Positions 24,252 through 33,632 of a DNA stretch of 64,000 bases are shown here, piece by piece; the first letter of the stretch is position 1; the number at the start of each line of letters is the position of its first letter. The position numbers and the translations under genes were made by a program. Source of the DNA: Sulfidibacterium sp964456625 (GTDB lineage: Bacteria; Bacteroidota; Bacteroidia; Bacteroidales; F082); assembly GCA_964456625.1 (NCBI GenBank), contig CAYWBO010000006.1, positions 1-64,000 on the forward strand. The letters are read 5' to 3'. A model generated the notes under the pieces. It made no database searches. It was not told the DNA's origin and worked only from the letters and a program-made list of their open reading frames with translations.

Positions 24252-25715
24252 CTAATAGTAAGTAGGATGCAAAACTCCGGCAATCATCTTGGCAACACGG
24301 ATGACTTGTAATGTGTACCCAAATTCGTTGTCATACCACACATAAACCACGACATTTTTCTTGTCGCTGGAGATCAGGGTAGCCGGGCTGTCAAAAATCG
24401 CTGTTGCCGATTCTCCGATAAAGTCGGAAGAAACAGCGTCGTTGGAAGTGGAATATTTGATCTGCTGTACCAGCTCGCCTTCCAGCGAAGCTTTCAGCAT
24501 CAGTTCATTGATTTCTTCAACTGACGTTTCCCGTTTCAGCGTCAGTGACATGATCACCAGCGAAACATTGGGAGTGGGAACACGGATGGCATTTCCTGTC
24601 AGTTTTCCTTTCAGGCTGGGAATGGCTTTTGCCACAGCACTGGCGGCACCCGTTTCCGTGATCACCAGGTTCATCGGGGCAGAACGTCCCCGGCGGTATT
24701 TACTGTGATAATTGTCCAGCAGGTTTTGGTCGTTGGTATAGGAATGCACCGTTTCCAGATGCCCTTTTTCGATTCCCAGCTCCGTTTCGATCAGATGCAG
24801 GATCGGAGTGGCGGCATTGGTGGTACAGGAAGCGGCAGAAAAGACTTTTTCGGAATCCACATCAATACTTTTTTCATTCACGCCAAAAACAATGTTGGGG
24901 ATGTCGCCTTTTCCCGGAGCGGTCAGCAATACTTTGTCAATACCTTTGGCATTCAGATGCCGGCTCAGCCCTTCCCGGTCACGGAAAACACCCGTATTGT
25001 CGATCAGGATAGCATCTTTGATACCATACTCGGTGTAATCGATGTCTTCCGGATCGTTGGCGGCCAGCACCAGTACTTTGTGGCCGTTGATATAAATGGT
25101 CTTGTCGTCGAGGTTTTCGATGGCCACTCCACGGAAAGGACCATGAACGGAATCGTGACGGAACAGCGAAGCCCGTTTCACAATATGCAGGTCATCATTC
25201 CCTCGTGTGACGATGGCTCTCACGCGTAGCTGTTTCCCGTTGCCCTGAATGATGAGCTGCCGGGCCAAAAGACGCCCGATACGTCCGAAACCGTAAAGGA
25301 TAACATCGCGCGGTTTGCAGCCCGTATTTTTTTTGGCAACGAGGTGTTTTAATTTAAAATCGATGAAATCCTCTTCATCCACAAAGTTCGCCTGCTCTTC
25401 CGTCCATTCCTGGTTCAGCCGTCCGATGTCGATGGTGGAAGGTCCGAGGTTGGCACGAAGGATGGCCTTGGAAAGTTTCAGGGAATCTTTGATTCTTAGG
25501 GGTTTGTCGATGATGTTCTCAGCGTAGGAGTGTCTGTAAAGAATCACGCTGGCACTTCTGTCGATCAGTTGATCTCGAAAAAGAACCAGCTCGATACTTT
25601 TGTCATAAAACAATTTGTAAACGACGCTGATGAACTCATTGGCCAGTTTTTCCTGGTATGACCAATCGTTTAGCGAGAGCTCGTAGCTCCCGTTCATGTC
25701 TTTTTTGGGTACCAT
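24252..25715 (-). CDS. gap: Glyceraldehyde-3-phosphate dehydrogenase, long form
   Basis: 487 aa, about 150 longer than standard GAPDH because of an N-terminal extension of roughly 125 residues before the Rossmann motif ILYGFGRIGRLLARQL. The catalytic cysteine is in FSAASCTTNAATPIL, and the NAD/substrate region includes PNVSLVIMSL near the C-terminal half. The long form is common in Bacteroidota. The extension has no recognised domain. It catalyses phosphorylating oxidation of glyceraldehyde 3-phosphate in glycolysis/gluconeogenesis. A -7 box lies about 55 bases upstream. Confidence 0.92.
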   Translation of the reverse strand: MVPKKDMNGSYELSLNDWSYQEKLANEFISVVYKLFYDKSIELVLFRDQLIDRSASVILYRHSYAENIIDKPLRIKDSLKLSKAILRANLGPSTIDIGRLNQEWTEEQANFVDEEDFIDFKLKHLVAKKNTGCKPRDVILYGFGRIGRLLARQLIIQGNGKQLRVRAIVTRGNDDLHIVKRASLFRHDSVHGPFRGVAIENLDDKTIYINGHKVLVLAANDPEDIDYTEYGIKDAILIDNTGVFRDREGLSRHLNAKGIDKVLLTAPGKGDIPNIVFGVNEKSIDVDSEKVFSAASCTTNAATPILHLIETELGIEKGHLETVHSYTNDQNLLDNYHSKYRRGRSAPMNLVITETGAASAVAKAIPSLKGKLTGNAIRVPTPNVSLVIMSLTLKRETSVEEINELMLKASLEGELVQQIKYSTSNDAVSSDFIGESATAIFDSPATLISSDKKNVVVYVWYDNEFGYTLQVIRVAKMIAGVLHPTYY

Positions 25716-25768
25716 TGTCCATTTTTTAAGAGATGAGAAATAAAATAATTAAGAAATAAGCTGTCCGG

Positions 25769-25776
25769 CAAATATA
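25769..25776 (-). promoter_or_regulatory. Candidate -7 element of gap
   Basis: CAAATATA on the plus strand reads TATATTTG on the minus strand. It is immediately downstream of the rpoD terminator; the predicted leader is about 50 bases. Confidence 0.4.
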
Positions 25777-25811
25777 AAAAAAAGGCAAATGTTCATACGA
25801 AATTTGCCTTT
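25773..25811 (-). terminator. Terminator of rpoD
   Basis: Perfect 10-bp stem AAAGGCAAAT (25781-25790) and ATTTGCCTTT (25802-25811) with an 11-base loop. On the minus strand it is followed by a T run, so it ends the rpoD transcript before gap. Confidence 0.8.
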
Positions 25812-25900
25812 AAAACATAAATAATTAATAAAAGACGGGTTCCCGCAAGGGGAGTTTTATTGTTGATAATGAACGTATTTGTTCATTCAAAATCATAGGG

Positions 25901-26764
25901 TTATCCCAGGTAACCCTTTAACAGCTTGCTTCTGGAAGTGTGTCTCAGACGGCGGATGGCTTTCTCTTTGATCTGCCTTACCCTTTCACGGGTGAGATCA
26001 AATTTGGCTCCGATTTCTTCTAAAGTCAACCCGTGGGCCATGCCGATTCCGTAATAAAGGTTGATCACATCTCTTTCCTTTTCGCTTAACGTGGAAAGGG
26101 AACGGTCGATTTCTCTCCGCAATGACTCGCGCATCAGCTCTTCATCGGTGTCGGCGGAATCACTGGAAACAAAAACATCGATCAGAGAAGTTTCCTCATC
26201 TGCAACCAAAGGGGCGTCCATGGATACATAACGTGTTGTGATCCTCATTGCCGAGTCGATTTTGTTTTCGGAAACATCCATTTCTTGTGCAATTTCGTTC
26301 GCGGACGGTGGTCTTTGAAATTCCTGTTCCAGTTTGGAACTGGCTTTTTTGATCTTGTTCAGCGAACCGACCTGGTTCAACGGTAACCTTACGATACGGG
26401 ACTGCTCGGCCAGCGCCTGCAAAATAGACTGACGGATCCACCATACGGCATACGAAATGAATTTAAATCCTCTGGTTTCATCAAACCGGCGTGCGGCCTT
26501 GATCAGCCCGAGGTTGCCTTCGTTGATGAGGTCAGGAAGTGAGAGTCCTTGATTTTGATATTGTTTTGCCACGGATACCACAAACCTTAAGTTGGCCTTG
26601 GTAAGCTTTTCCAGCGCTTTTTCATCCCCGGCTTTGATCCTCCTTGCCAATTCAACTTCTTCTTCAGCAGTGATCAATTCTTCCCTGCCGATTTCCTGAA
26701 GGTACTTGTCCAAGGAAGCCGTGTTTCTGTTTGTAATGGATTTGGATATCTTAAGTTGTCTCAT
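25901..26764 (-). CDS. rpoD: Primary sigma factor RpoD/SigA
   Basis: 287 aa, the short form typical of Bacteroidota, lacking region 1.1. Region 1.2 (SLDKYLQEIG), region 2 (LRFVVSVAKQYQNQGLSLPDLINEGNLGLIKA; RGFKFISYAVWWIRQSI), region 3 (LPLNQVGSLNKIKKA) and region 4 (LTLEEIGAKFDLTRERVRQIKEKAI) are all present. In this phylum the factor recognises TTTG and TAnnTTTG elements, consistent with the promoters annotated in this window. Well separated from gap by a terminator. Confidence 0.97.
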   Translation of the reverse strand: MRQLKISKSITNRNTASLDKYLQEIGREELITAEEEVELARRIKAGDEKALEKLTKANLRFVVSVAKQYQNQGLSLPDLINEGNLGLIKAARRFDETRGFKFISYAVWWIRQSILQALAEQSRIVRLPLNQVGSLNKIKKASSKLEQEFQRPPSANEIAQEMDVSENKIDSAMRITTRYVSMDAPLVADEETSLIDVFVSSDSADTDEELMRESLRREIDRSLSTLSEKERDVINLYYGIGMAHGLTLEEIGAKFDLTRERVRQIKEKAIRRLRHTSRSKLLKGYLG

Positions 26765-26854
26765 GTCTCTACTTATTTAATGATTTCGGCTCTTAACTTT
26801 TTAAAAATTAAAGAGTCATGCAAGTTATTTAAAAAAATTCTAAATTGCAAATTT

Positions 26855-28327
26855 TTAAAGCATAAATTCAAAAGAAATTTTCATTCCGTTAGGATACATT
26901 CCCTGTAGCCTGACCACATTATTTTGATTTCTGCTCAATCGCAGCGCAGATTCCAGATCCTGCTGAGTATCAACCTTTCTGTTATTTACCTCTGTGATGA
27001 TAAACCCGGAAGAAATTCCTCCTTTTTTAATGATCCCGTTATCACCAACGCGGGTAACCACGATGCCGCGGCCAATACCCAGTTTGCGGGTTTCGCTGGT
27101 AGATGCGGCTTGAAGTTCTGCGCCCAGCAGTGGGTTATAAAATGTCTTTTGAGGCCTGATCAAACCCAGGGTTCCGTTCTTATTCTTTAACGTAATTTCC
27201 AGCGTTTTCGTCTTACTGCCTCTCATAATCGTCACTTTGACTTTGTTGCCTGGACTGTATTGTCCCAGAATTCCCATGAATCCTGCCAGGCTTTTCACCG
27301 GTTGGTTATTAAGGCCGGTAATGATGTCGCCGGACTTCATGCCTGCTTCTGCTGCGCCACCGCCCTGAATGACGCCGGCAACATATACGCCTTCCAGATC
27401 ATCCAGATGGTTTTCTTGTGCAAACCTTGCATCAATGTCCCTGATTTGGATCCCCATGTAGCCGCGTTGAATTTCTCCGTATTTCATCAGGTCGTTCACT
27501 ACTTTCTTCACCAGGTTTACCGGAATGGCAAATGAATAGCCTTCGTAAGCTCCGGTTTGAGACGCAATAGCCGCATTGATACCCACCAGCTGCCCATCCG
27601 TGTTCACCAGTGCTCCACCGCTGTTTCCTGGATTTACAGCGGCATCTGTCTGAATAAAAGACTCGATAGACGACTGCCCGCCCAGTAGATGAATATCACG
27701 GGCCTTGGCACTTACAATTCCGGCAGTAACCGTGGAAGTCAGATTAAAAGGATTGCCTACTGCCAATACCCATTGTCCGACTTTCAGGTCGTCTGAATTT
27801 CCGTAGGTCAGGTAGGGCAGGTCTTTGGCATTCACCTTTATCAAAGCAAGGTCGGTGGACGGTGATGTCCCGATGACCTTGGCCACCATTTCTTTTTTAT
27901 CGTTAAAGGTTACCGTGATTTTATTGGCGCCCGCCACTACATGGTTGTTTGTTACGATATATCCGTCCGGAGAGATGATCACTCCCGACCCAAAGGCAAT
28001 GAGCTCGCTCCTTTGCCTGGGATAGCCATAGAAATAGTTTCTCAATGTCCCGAAAAAGTCATCATACTGTTCCGGCTTAACGCCGATGATGGTCTTGATG
28101 TGCACCACGGCATCCACAGACTTTGTTGCCGCCCGGGTGAAATCAAGATTTTTAGGAACGACATAAGGAGTTTTCTCCAACCGGGTTTGCTGAACCGGGG
28201 TTTGAGGTTGCTGAATCTCTGTAACTTTATCTATGACAGGTTTTGGCTTAAAAAAAAGAAAAGCTGTAAACAGTATTAAAACCGTTCCTAAAGCCGCACC
28301 TGCAAAACTTTTTACTACTGTCTTCAT
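26855..28327 (-). CDS. HtrA/DegQ-type periplasmic serine protease
   Basis: 490 aa. N-terminal membrane anchor or signal (about residues 8-27), trypsin-like domain with triad His in IVTNNHVVAGANK, Asp in STDLALIKV and Ser in VNPGNSGGALV, then two PDZ domains (first starts near GYMGIQIRD, second near GIVVTRVGDNG). It degrades or refolds damaged envelope proteins. Upstream of rpoD with 90 bases between. Divergent from dapF. Confidence 0.95.
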   Translation of the reverse strand: MKTVVKSFAGAALGTVLILFTAFLFFKPKPVIDKVTEIQQPQTPVQQTRLEKTPYVVPKNLDFTRAATKSVDAVVHIKTIIGVKPEQYDDFFGTLRNYFYGYPRQRSELIAFGSGVIISPDGYIVTNNHVVAGANKITVTFNDKKEMVAKVIGTSPSTDLALIKVNAKDLPYLTYGNSDDLKVGQWVLAVGNPFNLTSTVTAGIVSAKARDIHLLGGQSSIESFIQTDAAVNPGNSGGALVNTDGQLVGINAAIASQTGAYEGYSFAIPVNLVKKVVNDLMKYGEIQRGYMGIQIRDIDARFAQENHLDDLEGVYVAGVIQGGGAAEAGMKSGDIITGLNNQPVKSLAGFMGILGQYSPGNKVKVTIMRGSKTKTLEITLKNKNGTLGLIRPQKTFYNPLLGAELQAASTSETRKLGIGRGIVVTRVGDNGIIKKGGISSGFIITEVNNRKVDTQQDLESALRLSRNQNNVVRLQGMYPNGMKISFEFML

Positions 28328-28399
28328 GAAAAATTATCTTTTAAGATTTAAATGATTTTCTAAACGTCGAAAAAATGTTCTCCACAAATTCATTTATAG

Positions 28400-28407
28400 T
28401 ATCTTTG
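28400..28407 (+). promoter_or_regulatory. Candidate -7 element of dapF
   Basis: TATCTTTG matches TAnnTTTG. No clear -33 box. The predicted leader is about 135 bases. Confidence 0.35.
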
Positions 28408-28546
28408 TTGTTTAACGTAGTTTCGTTGCTTTTTGTTTCACAAATATGTTAATGTTTGTTAATCAGTAAATTTAGCTGAAATGAACTGTTGCAAAAATTA
28501 ATCCAAAAGGGTACTAAAAAGGGTTTTTTTAACAATTCTTATCACA

Positions 28547-29335
28547 ATGAAAATTAGATTTCAGAAATATCAGGCCAACGGAAACGATTTTGTTATGCTG
28601 GTGGAGAAGGATACCGGAATTGCCCTGACTGAAAAGCAGATTACAAAACTTTGTGACCGCCATTTTGGCATTGGTGCAGACGGGTTGATGGTGTTGAGAA
28701 ATTCCGAAGCTTACGATTTTGAAATGCATTATTATAATTCGGATGGCAAAAAAGCCAGCATGTGCGGAAACGGAGGTAGAAGTATTGCCTCCCTGGCGTA
28801 TAGTCTGGGCTATGCCGGAAAACGGATGGTATTCCTGGCTTCAGACGGCGTTCACGAAGCCATCATCGAAAAAGAGATTGTCAAAGGGAGTTTGTATGAC
28901 GTTTCGTTAAAGATGGTCGATGTTGAGAAAGTGGCGGAGTTTCCGGATTACTGTTTCCTGAATACGGGCGTGCCGCATTATGTGGAATTTGTGGGCGGTC
29001 TCTCCGAACTGGATGTGGTGACCAAAGGTCGTCAGATCAGGTTTGACAGCCGTTTTGGTGAAGAAGGGACCAATGCGAATTTTGTAGAGGTTCTTCCCGA
29101 CAGGATTGAAATCAGGACTTACGAAAGAGGCGTGGAAGATGAGACCTTGTCCTGTGGTACCGGTGTCACGGCTTCAGCCATTGCCACATACGTAAAAACC
29201 GGAAAAATGAGCCTTCCCATTCAGGCACGCGGCGGCAGTTTTAAAGTAAGTTTTGAGCAAAAAGACGGCCGTTTTGTCAATGTCTGGCTTCGCGGTCCGG
29301 CCGAAAAAATATTTGATGGCGAAATAGACATTTGA
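28547..29335 (+). CDS. dapF: Diaminopimelate epimerase
   Basis: 262 aa. Both catalytic cysteines are visible: CGNGGRSIASL near residue 75 and SCGTGVTASA near residue 205, with the N-terminal QANGNDFVML. It converts LL- to meso-diaminopimelate for lysine and peptidoglycan. The pathway partner dapB is elsewhere in the window (50128). It is monocistronic, flanked by genes on the other strand. Confidence 0.96.
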   Translation: MKIRFQKYQANGNDFVMLVEKDTGIALTEKQITKLCDRHFGIGADGLMVLRNSEAYDFEMHYYNSDGKKASMCGNGGRSIASLAYSLGYAGKRMVFLASDGVHEAIIEKEIVKGSLYDVSLKMVDVEKVAEFPDYCFLNTGVPHYVEFVGGLSELDVVTKGRQIRFDSRFGEEGTNANFVEVLPDRIEIRTYERGVEDETLSCGTGVTASAIATYVKTGKMSLPIQARGGSFKVSFEQKDGRFVNVWLRGPAEKIFDGEIDI

Positions 29336-29364
29336 TTTTTATCCTTTTGTAAACTTGTCGCTGA

Positions 29365-30714
29365 CTAGCTGGCAAGAAGTTTTTCCATCTTCACAGCAAT
29401 TTCTTCCTGTAGTTTTACGGCTTCTTCAAAAGCCGGGGATCTCCTGGCTTTGTACCTGAACCCACGGAAAAATTTTATCGTCTTTTTGTAGACTTTGGCA
29501 TCATTCCAGGCAAAGGCTGCAGAAACGGGTAATGAGACGAAATAGACCGCCGGAATCCATCCCCATTGAAATACCCAGCCGACAGTCAGAGTCTGGATCA
29601 GATAGAAGATGGGGAACAGGAAAAGGCTCAACGCAAATTTAAAGGAACTGCGAAATTGTAAATCCTCAATTTTACCTGCCGCAAAAAGAGGAAGGTAATA
29701 TGGAAGTATGTTGTTGAGATAACCGTAAATGAACAGCGGTGCCGTTAGAATCAGAAAGCATGTTCTGGCCACCAATGAAAGAATAGTAATGTGCTTTAGT
29801 GCCCCGGAATCTATTTTAAGCGCCTTTAAATGCTGCTGAAATCGTGTGACTTTTTCGGCAAATTGCGAAAATTCTTTGGGTTGATGTTTTTCAAAATTTT
29901 CGAGTTTCGAAATCACATACTTTTGCGCCTTGAATTGATCGTAAAGTTCTTTGTGGTCCAATGCCAGCAACTTACAGACTTGTTTCCGGTAATGTAGCGA
30001 CAATCCCCAGTAGACATCATAATGATCCACGCTGGCAATTTCTATCATCAAAGGTCTCATCTTTTCAGAAAGATGTTTCGTCAACCGGTTAAAGGCCAGG
30101 GCCTGGTTTTCTTTGTAATCATCGTAATATTCCGACAGGGAAATTGGATCGCCAAAGATCACCAGCAGGTCCGTTCTATAACTTTCGTAGTTATTGTAAG
30201 TAATCCCAACCGGGATAATTTTGATATTCAGCGAGTAATCGGCAGCTTCCTCGGCCTGAAAGGCAATTCTCGCAAAACCTTTCTTCAGCCGGCGCAACCT
30301 TCTGAAACCTGCATGATCGCCTTCAGGCATGATGACAAAACCGTTTTTGTTTTGGATCACATCCATGGTTTTCTGAAAGATCTCCTGATTTTTCTTCAGA
30401 GAATCATAACCGTCACGGATCCGGTAAACGGGTAATAGTTTCAAAAAATACAACAGCCCGGCGATGAATTTCCTTTTAAAAATGTCGGAACGGGCTACAA
30501 AAACAAATTGATTGCTGAATGAAAATTCTATGGCCAGCGCATCCATCAGGGCGTTTTGGTGGTTGGCCGTGAAAATGAGGTGTTCGTCTCTCGGAACTTT
30601 CTGCCGGTTGACATAGGTCACTTTTTTGTAGAAGATTTTATCATGCCATAATTTGACGTAGAATTTGAGCAGATAAAACCGGTAGGAGAATTTTTCGATG
30701 TTCTGAATGCCCAT
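29365..30714 (-). CDS. PlsC-type 1-acylglycerol-3-phosphate acyltransferase family protein
   Basis: 449 aa. An N-terminal acyltransferase domain has the HX4D catalytic motif in ANHQNALMDALA and the phosphate-binding FVIMPEGDHAGFRR, then IKIIPVGITYNNYE. The C-terminal half holds about three hydrophobic segments (about residues 310-400), making it a larger membrane-bound variant of PlsC. The acyl acceptor may be lysophosphatidate or another lipid. Its start overlaps the stop of the BASS transporter by one base, so the two are cotranscribed. Confidence 0.85.
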   Translation of the reverse strand: MGIQNIEKFSYRFYLLKFYVKLWHDKIFYKKVTYVNRQKVPRDEHLIFTANHQNALMDALAIEFSFSNQFVFVARSDIFKRKFIAGLLYFLKLLPVYRIRDGYDSLKKNQEIFQKTMDVIQNKNGFVIMPEGDHAGFRRLRRLKKGFARIAFQAEEAADYSLNIKIIPVGITYNNYESYRTDLLVIFGDPISLSEYYDDYKENQALAFNRLTKHLSEKMRPLMIEIASVDHYDVYWGLSLHYRKQVCKLLALDHKELYDQFKAQKYVISKLENFEKHQPKEFSQFAEKVTRFQQHLKALKIDSGALKHITILSLVARTCFLILTAPLFIYGYLNNILPYYLPLFAAGKIEDLQFRSSFKFALSLFLFPIFYLIQTLTVGWVFQWGWIPAVYFVSLPVSAAFAWNDAKVYKKTIKFFRGFRYKARRSPAFEEAVKLQEEIAVKMEKLLAS

Positions 30715-31691
30715 TATGAAGTCTCGTTATACGCTTTTGACACGATTTTGGGTAAAGATCGCGACCAGACAGATGCCAGTGAAAGCCCCGAAATGATATG
30801 CCAGATTCCCCACCAGGCTGCGATGATCGCCATACCTCCCAATTCGAGTTGCGGAGGAAAAATTTTGGGGTTAAAGATTAAAACCAGTGCCAGCCCTGAA
30901 TTCTGAATTCCCGTTTCGATGGCCAGCGTTTTTTTGTCTTTGAACGGGAGCCTGAAAATTTTCCCAAGACTATATCCCGTGGTAAGCGCCAATGCATTGT
31001 GAATGAGAACCAGTATAAAAACGTATTTCACGTACAGCATGAAATGATGAAAATTCTTTGCGAAGGCAAATACCACAATGGCTACAAACGCCAGGATGGA
31101 AATCTTTTTGATGGGGCCGACGATCTTTTTTGTGAAGTTGGGCCATCTGTTGTTGACGATCAGTCCGACCACCAGAGGGATACCCAGAATAACAAAAACG
31201 GTTTGAAACATTTGCCAGAAATCAATATCTATGGGCCTGACCAGTTGCGAGGCATTGGTATGTTCCAGGATTCCGGTATAGAGTTTTCCGTAAAAAGCAA
31301 AATTCAGAGGTGTCATAAAAACAGCTGTCAACGTGGAGATGGCTGTCAGGCTCACGGACAATGCTACATTGGCTTTGGCCAGCGAAGAGATGAAGTTGCT
31401 GATATTCCCTCCGGGACAGGAAGCGACCAGGATCATGCCTAGCCCCATGGTGGGGGTGATATAATCTTTTAGCAAAACCACCAGGATGAAAGTCACCAGG
31501 GGGAGTCCGAAAAGTTGCGAAATAACGCCGATGATGGCCGATTTTGGCTTGAAAAAAAGATCTTTGAAATGCTGTACTTTGATGTTCAGGGCAACTCCGA
31601 ACATGACAAAGGCCAGCGTAAGATTTAACATATGCAGGCTGGCCGGGCTGAAATTCAATCTTACATGGTCCAAGAGTTGCAAATCATGCAT
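30714..31691 (-). CDS. Bile acid:sodium symporter (BASS) family transporter
   Basis: 325 aa with about nine or ten membrane segments. SCPGGNISNFISSLAKANVALSV is the hallmark BASS crossover motif, and ETGIQNSGLALVL is the second signature. Members import bile acids or other organic anions with Na+; the substrate cannot be read here. Na+ coupling is consistent with the Na+-NQR operon nearby. It overlaps the acyltransferase gene by one base. Confidence 0.92.
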   Translation of the reverse strand: MHDLQLLDHVRLNFSPASLHMLNLTLAFVMFGVALNIKVQHFKDLFFKPKSAIIGVISQLFGLPLVTFILVVLLKDYITPTMGLGMILVASCPGGNISNFISSLAKANVALSVSLTAISTLTAVFMTPLNFAFYGKLYTGILEHTNASQLVRPIDIDFWQMFQTVFVILGIPLVVGLIVNNRWPNFTKKIVGPIKKISILAFVAIVVFAFAKNFHHFMLYVKYVFILVLIHNALALTTGYSLGKIFRLPFKDKKTLAIETGIQNSGLALVLIFNPKIFPPQLELGGMAIIAAWWGIWHIISGLSLASVWSRSLPKIVSKAYNETS

Positions 31692-31850
31692 AAGCGATCC
31701 TTTTTAGAACTGCATAGGTACGGAATTCTTTTTTAATCCACAAGCGATAAATTTAAAAAGCCGTGTTTTAAAACGTTTTAGAAAGAAAACGAGTCGCAGA
31801 TGGCGAGTTGTTGGAAGGGATTAATGCGAATCATATCGAGCATCTGATTT

Positions 31851-32273
31851 TCAGTACTGGGCATCGGAATGAATATGGTTTTTGTATTCTTCGTAATCCC
31901 TGTCAATTTTCTGAATGTGTTCCATCCACCATTTTTTCAGAAAATCCATCATATCGTAGGGTTGAAAATCGTCAGTATCGGAAAAAGTCACGTTATACAT
32001 CGAAACTTTGTAAATATATTCCATGTGATAACGACGGTGCTGTTCAAATTTGGGATAGGAAAAATATTTCATATAGGTTTCCTCTTTACGGAAATGGGTC
32101 AGTGCATAATTTGTCATTTCATTCAGGAATTGTGCACATTCCCCCCGGGTGCTTCCACGATTCATCATGTCAATAAGCCCGTTATAAATGGCCATAATTT
32201 TCCTGTGGTCCTGATCGATGAATATGTTGCCTATTGAAAATTCATCTTTCCAGTTAATTTTTTCTAAATCCAT
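31851..32273 (-). CDS. Bacteriohemerythrin
   Basis: About 140 aa. Start chosen at ATG 32273 (MDLEKINWKDEF), the canonical hemerythrin beginning; an upstream in-frame start at 32318 would add 15 residues of no family match. Diiron ligands are seen in DQDHRKI, ALTHFRKEETYM, FEQHRRYHMEYI and WWMEHIQKIDRDY. It binds O2 and may deliver or scavenge it, a common trait in anaerobic or microaerophilic bacteria. It stands alone on the minus strand. Confidence 0.92.
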   Translation of the reverse strand: MDLEKINWKDEFSIGNIFIDQDHRKIMAIYNGLIDMMNRGSTRGECAQFLNEMTNYALTHFRKEETYMKYFSYPKFEQHRRYHMEYIYKVSMYNVTFSDTDDFQPYDMMDFLKKWWMEHIQKIDRDYEEYKNHIHSDAQY

Positions 32274-32377
32274 GATTTTCAGATTTTGCGTTAATTTTTC
32301 GAAGATATTTACCAGCAAGAAATATTTCTGAAAGGTAAAAGAATTTGTTTAAAGTAACAAGTACGGCGTCCCTCAAT

Positions 32378-33613
32378 TTAGATTGACGGGTTTTTATGAT
32401 CTACACGATCATGAGAGCGATACATGACAGTCTTCCAAAAGTCATCTGATGGTCTGATGCTGGCACCGGAAAGCTTTTGCAGTTCCAGCACCAGGCTCCA
32501 GTAATAAGCCTGGCTCCGGTATTTGAAATTAAAGCAGCCGTTGGGGCCTATGATCCTCTTGAAAAACACATTACTCCCGCTAAAAAGATTAGCCCGGAAC
32601 CAGTAAAAAGACTGCATGTCTTTCAGGATATTACCGTAAGTGAACTTAAAATTAACTGGTTGATGCAGGCGATATAGGGAAGTCAGCAGGGCGATCTGTT
32701 CCATTCGGTTCGTGGAAACTTTCAGTTCGCTTTTCAAATCGGCAACGATTTTTGGAATCAGGCTGTTTAATTTAGGATTGTGGGCCACAGAAATAAGACG
32801 GGCCAGGTGATAAAGTATCACCGGACTTTTCTGATAATGCGATGAGACAAGATAACCGTATTTCATGATATCATCATTGTTTACCATGCGCTTGATCAGC
32901 GCGATGCTGCGATAATCGGTGCTGTCCAAAGGCAAATTTTTTTCGTAAACGAACAGCAGCACGTTAGACATGACACAGATGTCCATATCCTGCTTCATTC
33001 TGTAAGCAAACCAGGTCCGATAGGCTTTGCTGCGCCGGTATCTTTGAAAGGTCGACATAACCTTTTTGGGCGACCGTGTCTGCATCTCCATTTCCTGTTT
33101 CACTGTCCTGTTCAGACTGTCACCGGTATTTTGGGTCAGGTAAATGAAGCTGACGTCGTCCAGATCGTCTGCCAGACGGAATCTTTTGATTTTTGATAAT
33201 CTCCTGAAGCCGGGAAAAGGTTGATCAGGATGGGTTTGATAGAAGTTATAGGTGGCTCCTCCCTGACGATTTTTATAGTAAGGATAGACTCGCCGGGCAC
33301 GCGCCGTTATGGAGTCTATTAAAGTTCTTCCTTCGGCTGCGAACTGGTCCCGAAACGACTGGAGTGTATAGACGGTTTCAGCTGTAAAAAAGATGTTGTT
33401 GTCTTCACGAGATTTCTTATGGTTCTCAAAACTGATCTTACTGGGAAACAACCCTTTTCTGTAAAACGCTGACCCTGTTGATTGAAGCGAATCTATTCTT
33501 TGCAGGATATGGAGGTCCTGCGAAAAAACCGTGCGCTGGATCAGAAGAAAGAAGAATGCAAAACAGGTTCTTATTATGATCGACGAAGAATCATATTTTT
33601 TATCTCGTCCCAT
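32378..33613 (-). CDS. Secreted protein of unknown function
   Basis: 411 aa beginning with a basic stretch and a hydrophobic segment (about residues 12-30, IIIRTCFAFFFLLIQRTVFSQ) that looks like a signal peptide ending at FSQ. The mature part is basic and aromatic-rich (RARRVYPYYKNRQGG, YRRSKAYRTWFAYRM) with no motif I recognise. It follows the Plug-family gene by 19 bases on the same strand and is probably cotranscribed, so an envelope role linked to secretion is possible but unproven. Confidence 0.7.
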   Translation of the reverse strand: MGRDKKYDSSSIIIRTCFAFFFLLIQRTVFSQDLHILQRIDSLQSTGSAFYRKGLFPSKISFENHKKSREDNNIFFTAETVYTLQSFRDQFAAEGRTLIDSITARARRVYPYYKNRQGGATYNFYQTHPDQPFPGFRRLSKIKRFRLADDLDDVSFIYLTQNTGDSLNRTVKQEMEMQTRSPKKVMSTFQRYRRSKAYRTWFAYRMKQDMDICVMSNVLLFVYEKNLPLDSTDYRSIALIKRMVNNDDIMKYGYLVSSHYQKSPVILYHLARLISVAHNPKLNSLIPKIVADLKSELKVSTNRMEQIALLTSLYRLHQPVNFKFTYGNILKDMQSFYWFRANLFSGSNVFFKRIIGPNGCFNFKYRSQAYYWSLVLELQKLSGASIRPSDDFWKTVMYRSHDRVDHKNPSI

Positions 33614-33632
33614 GCTTAACTTACCGGTTTTT

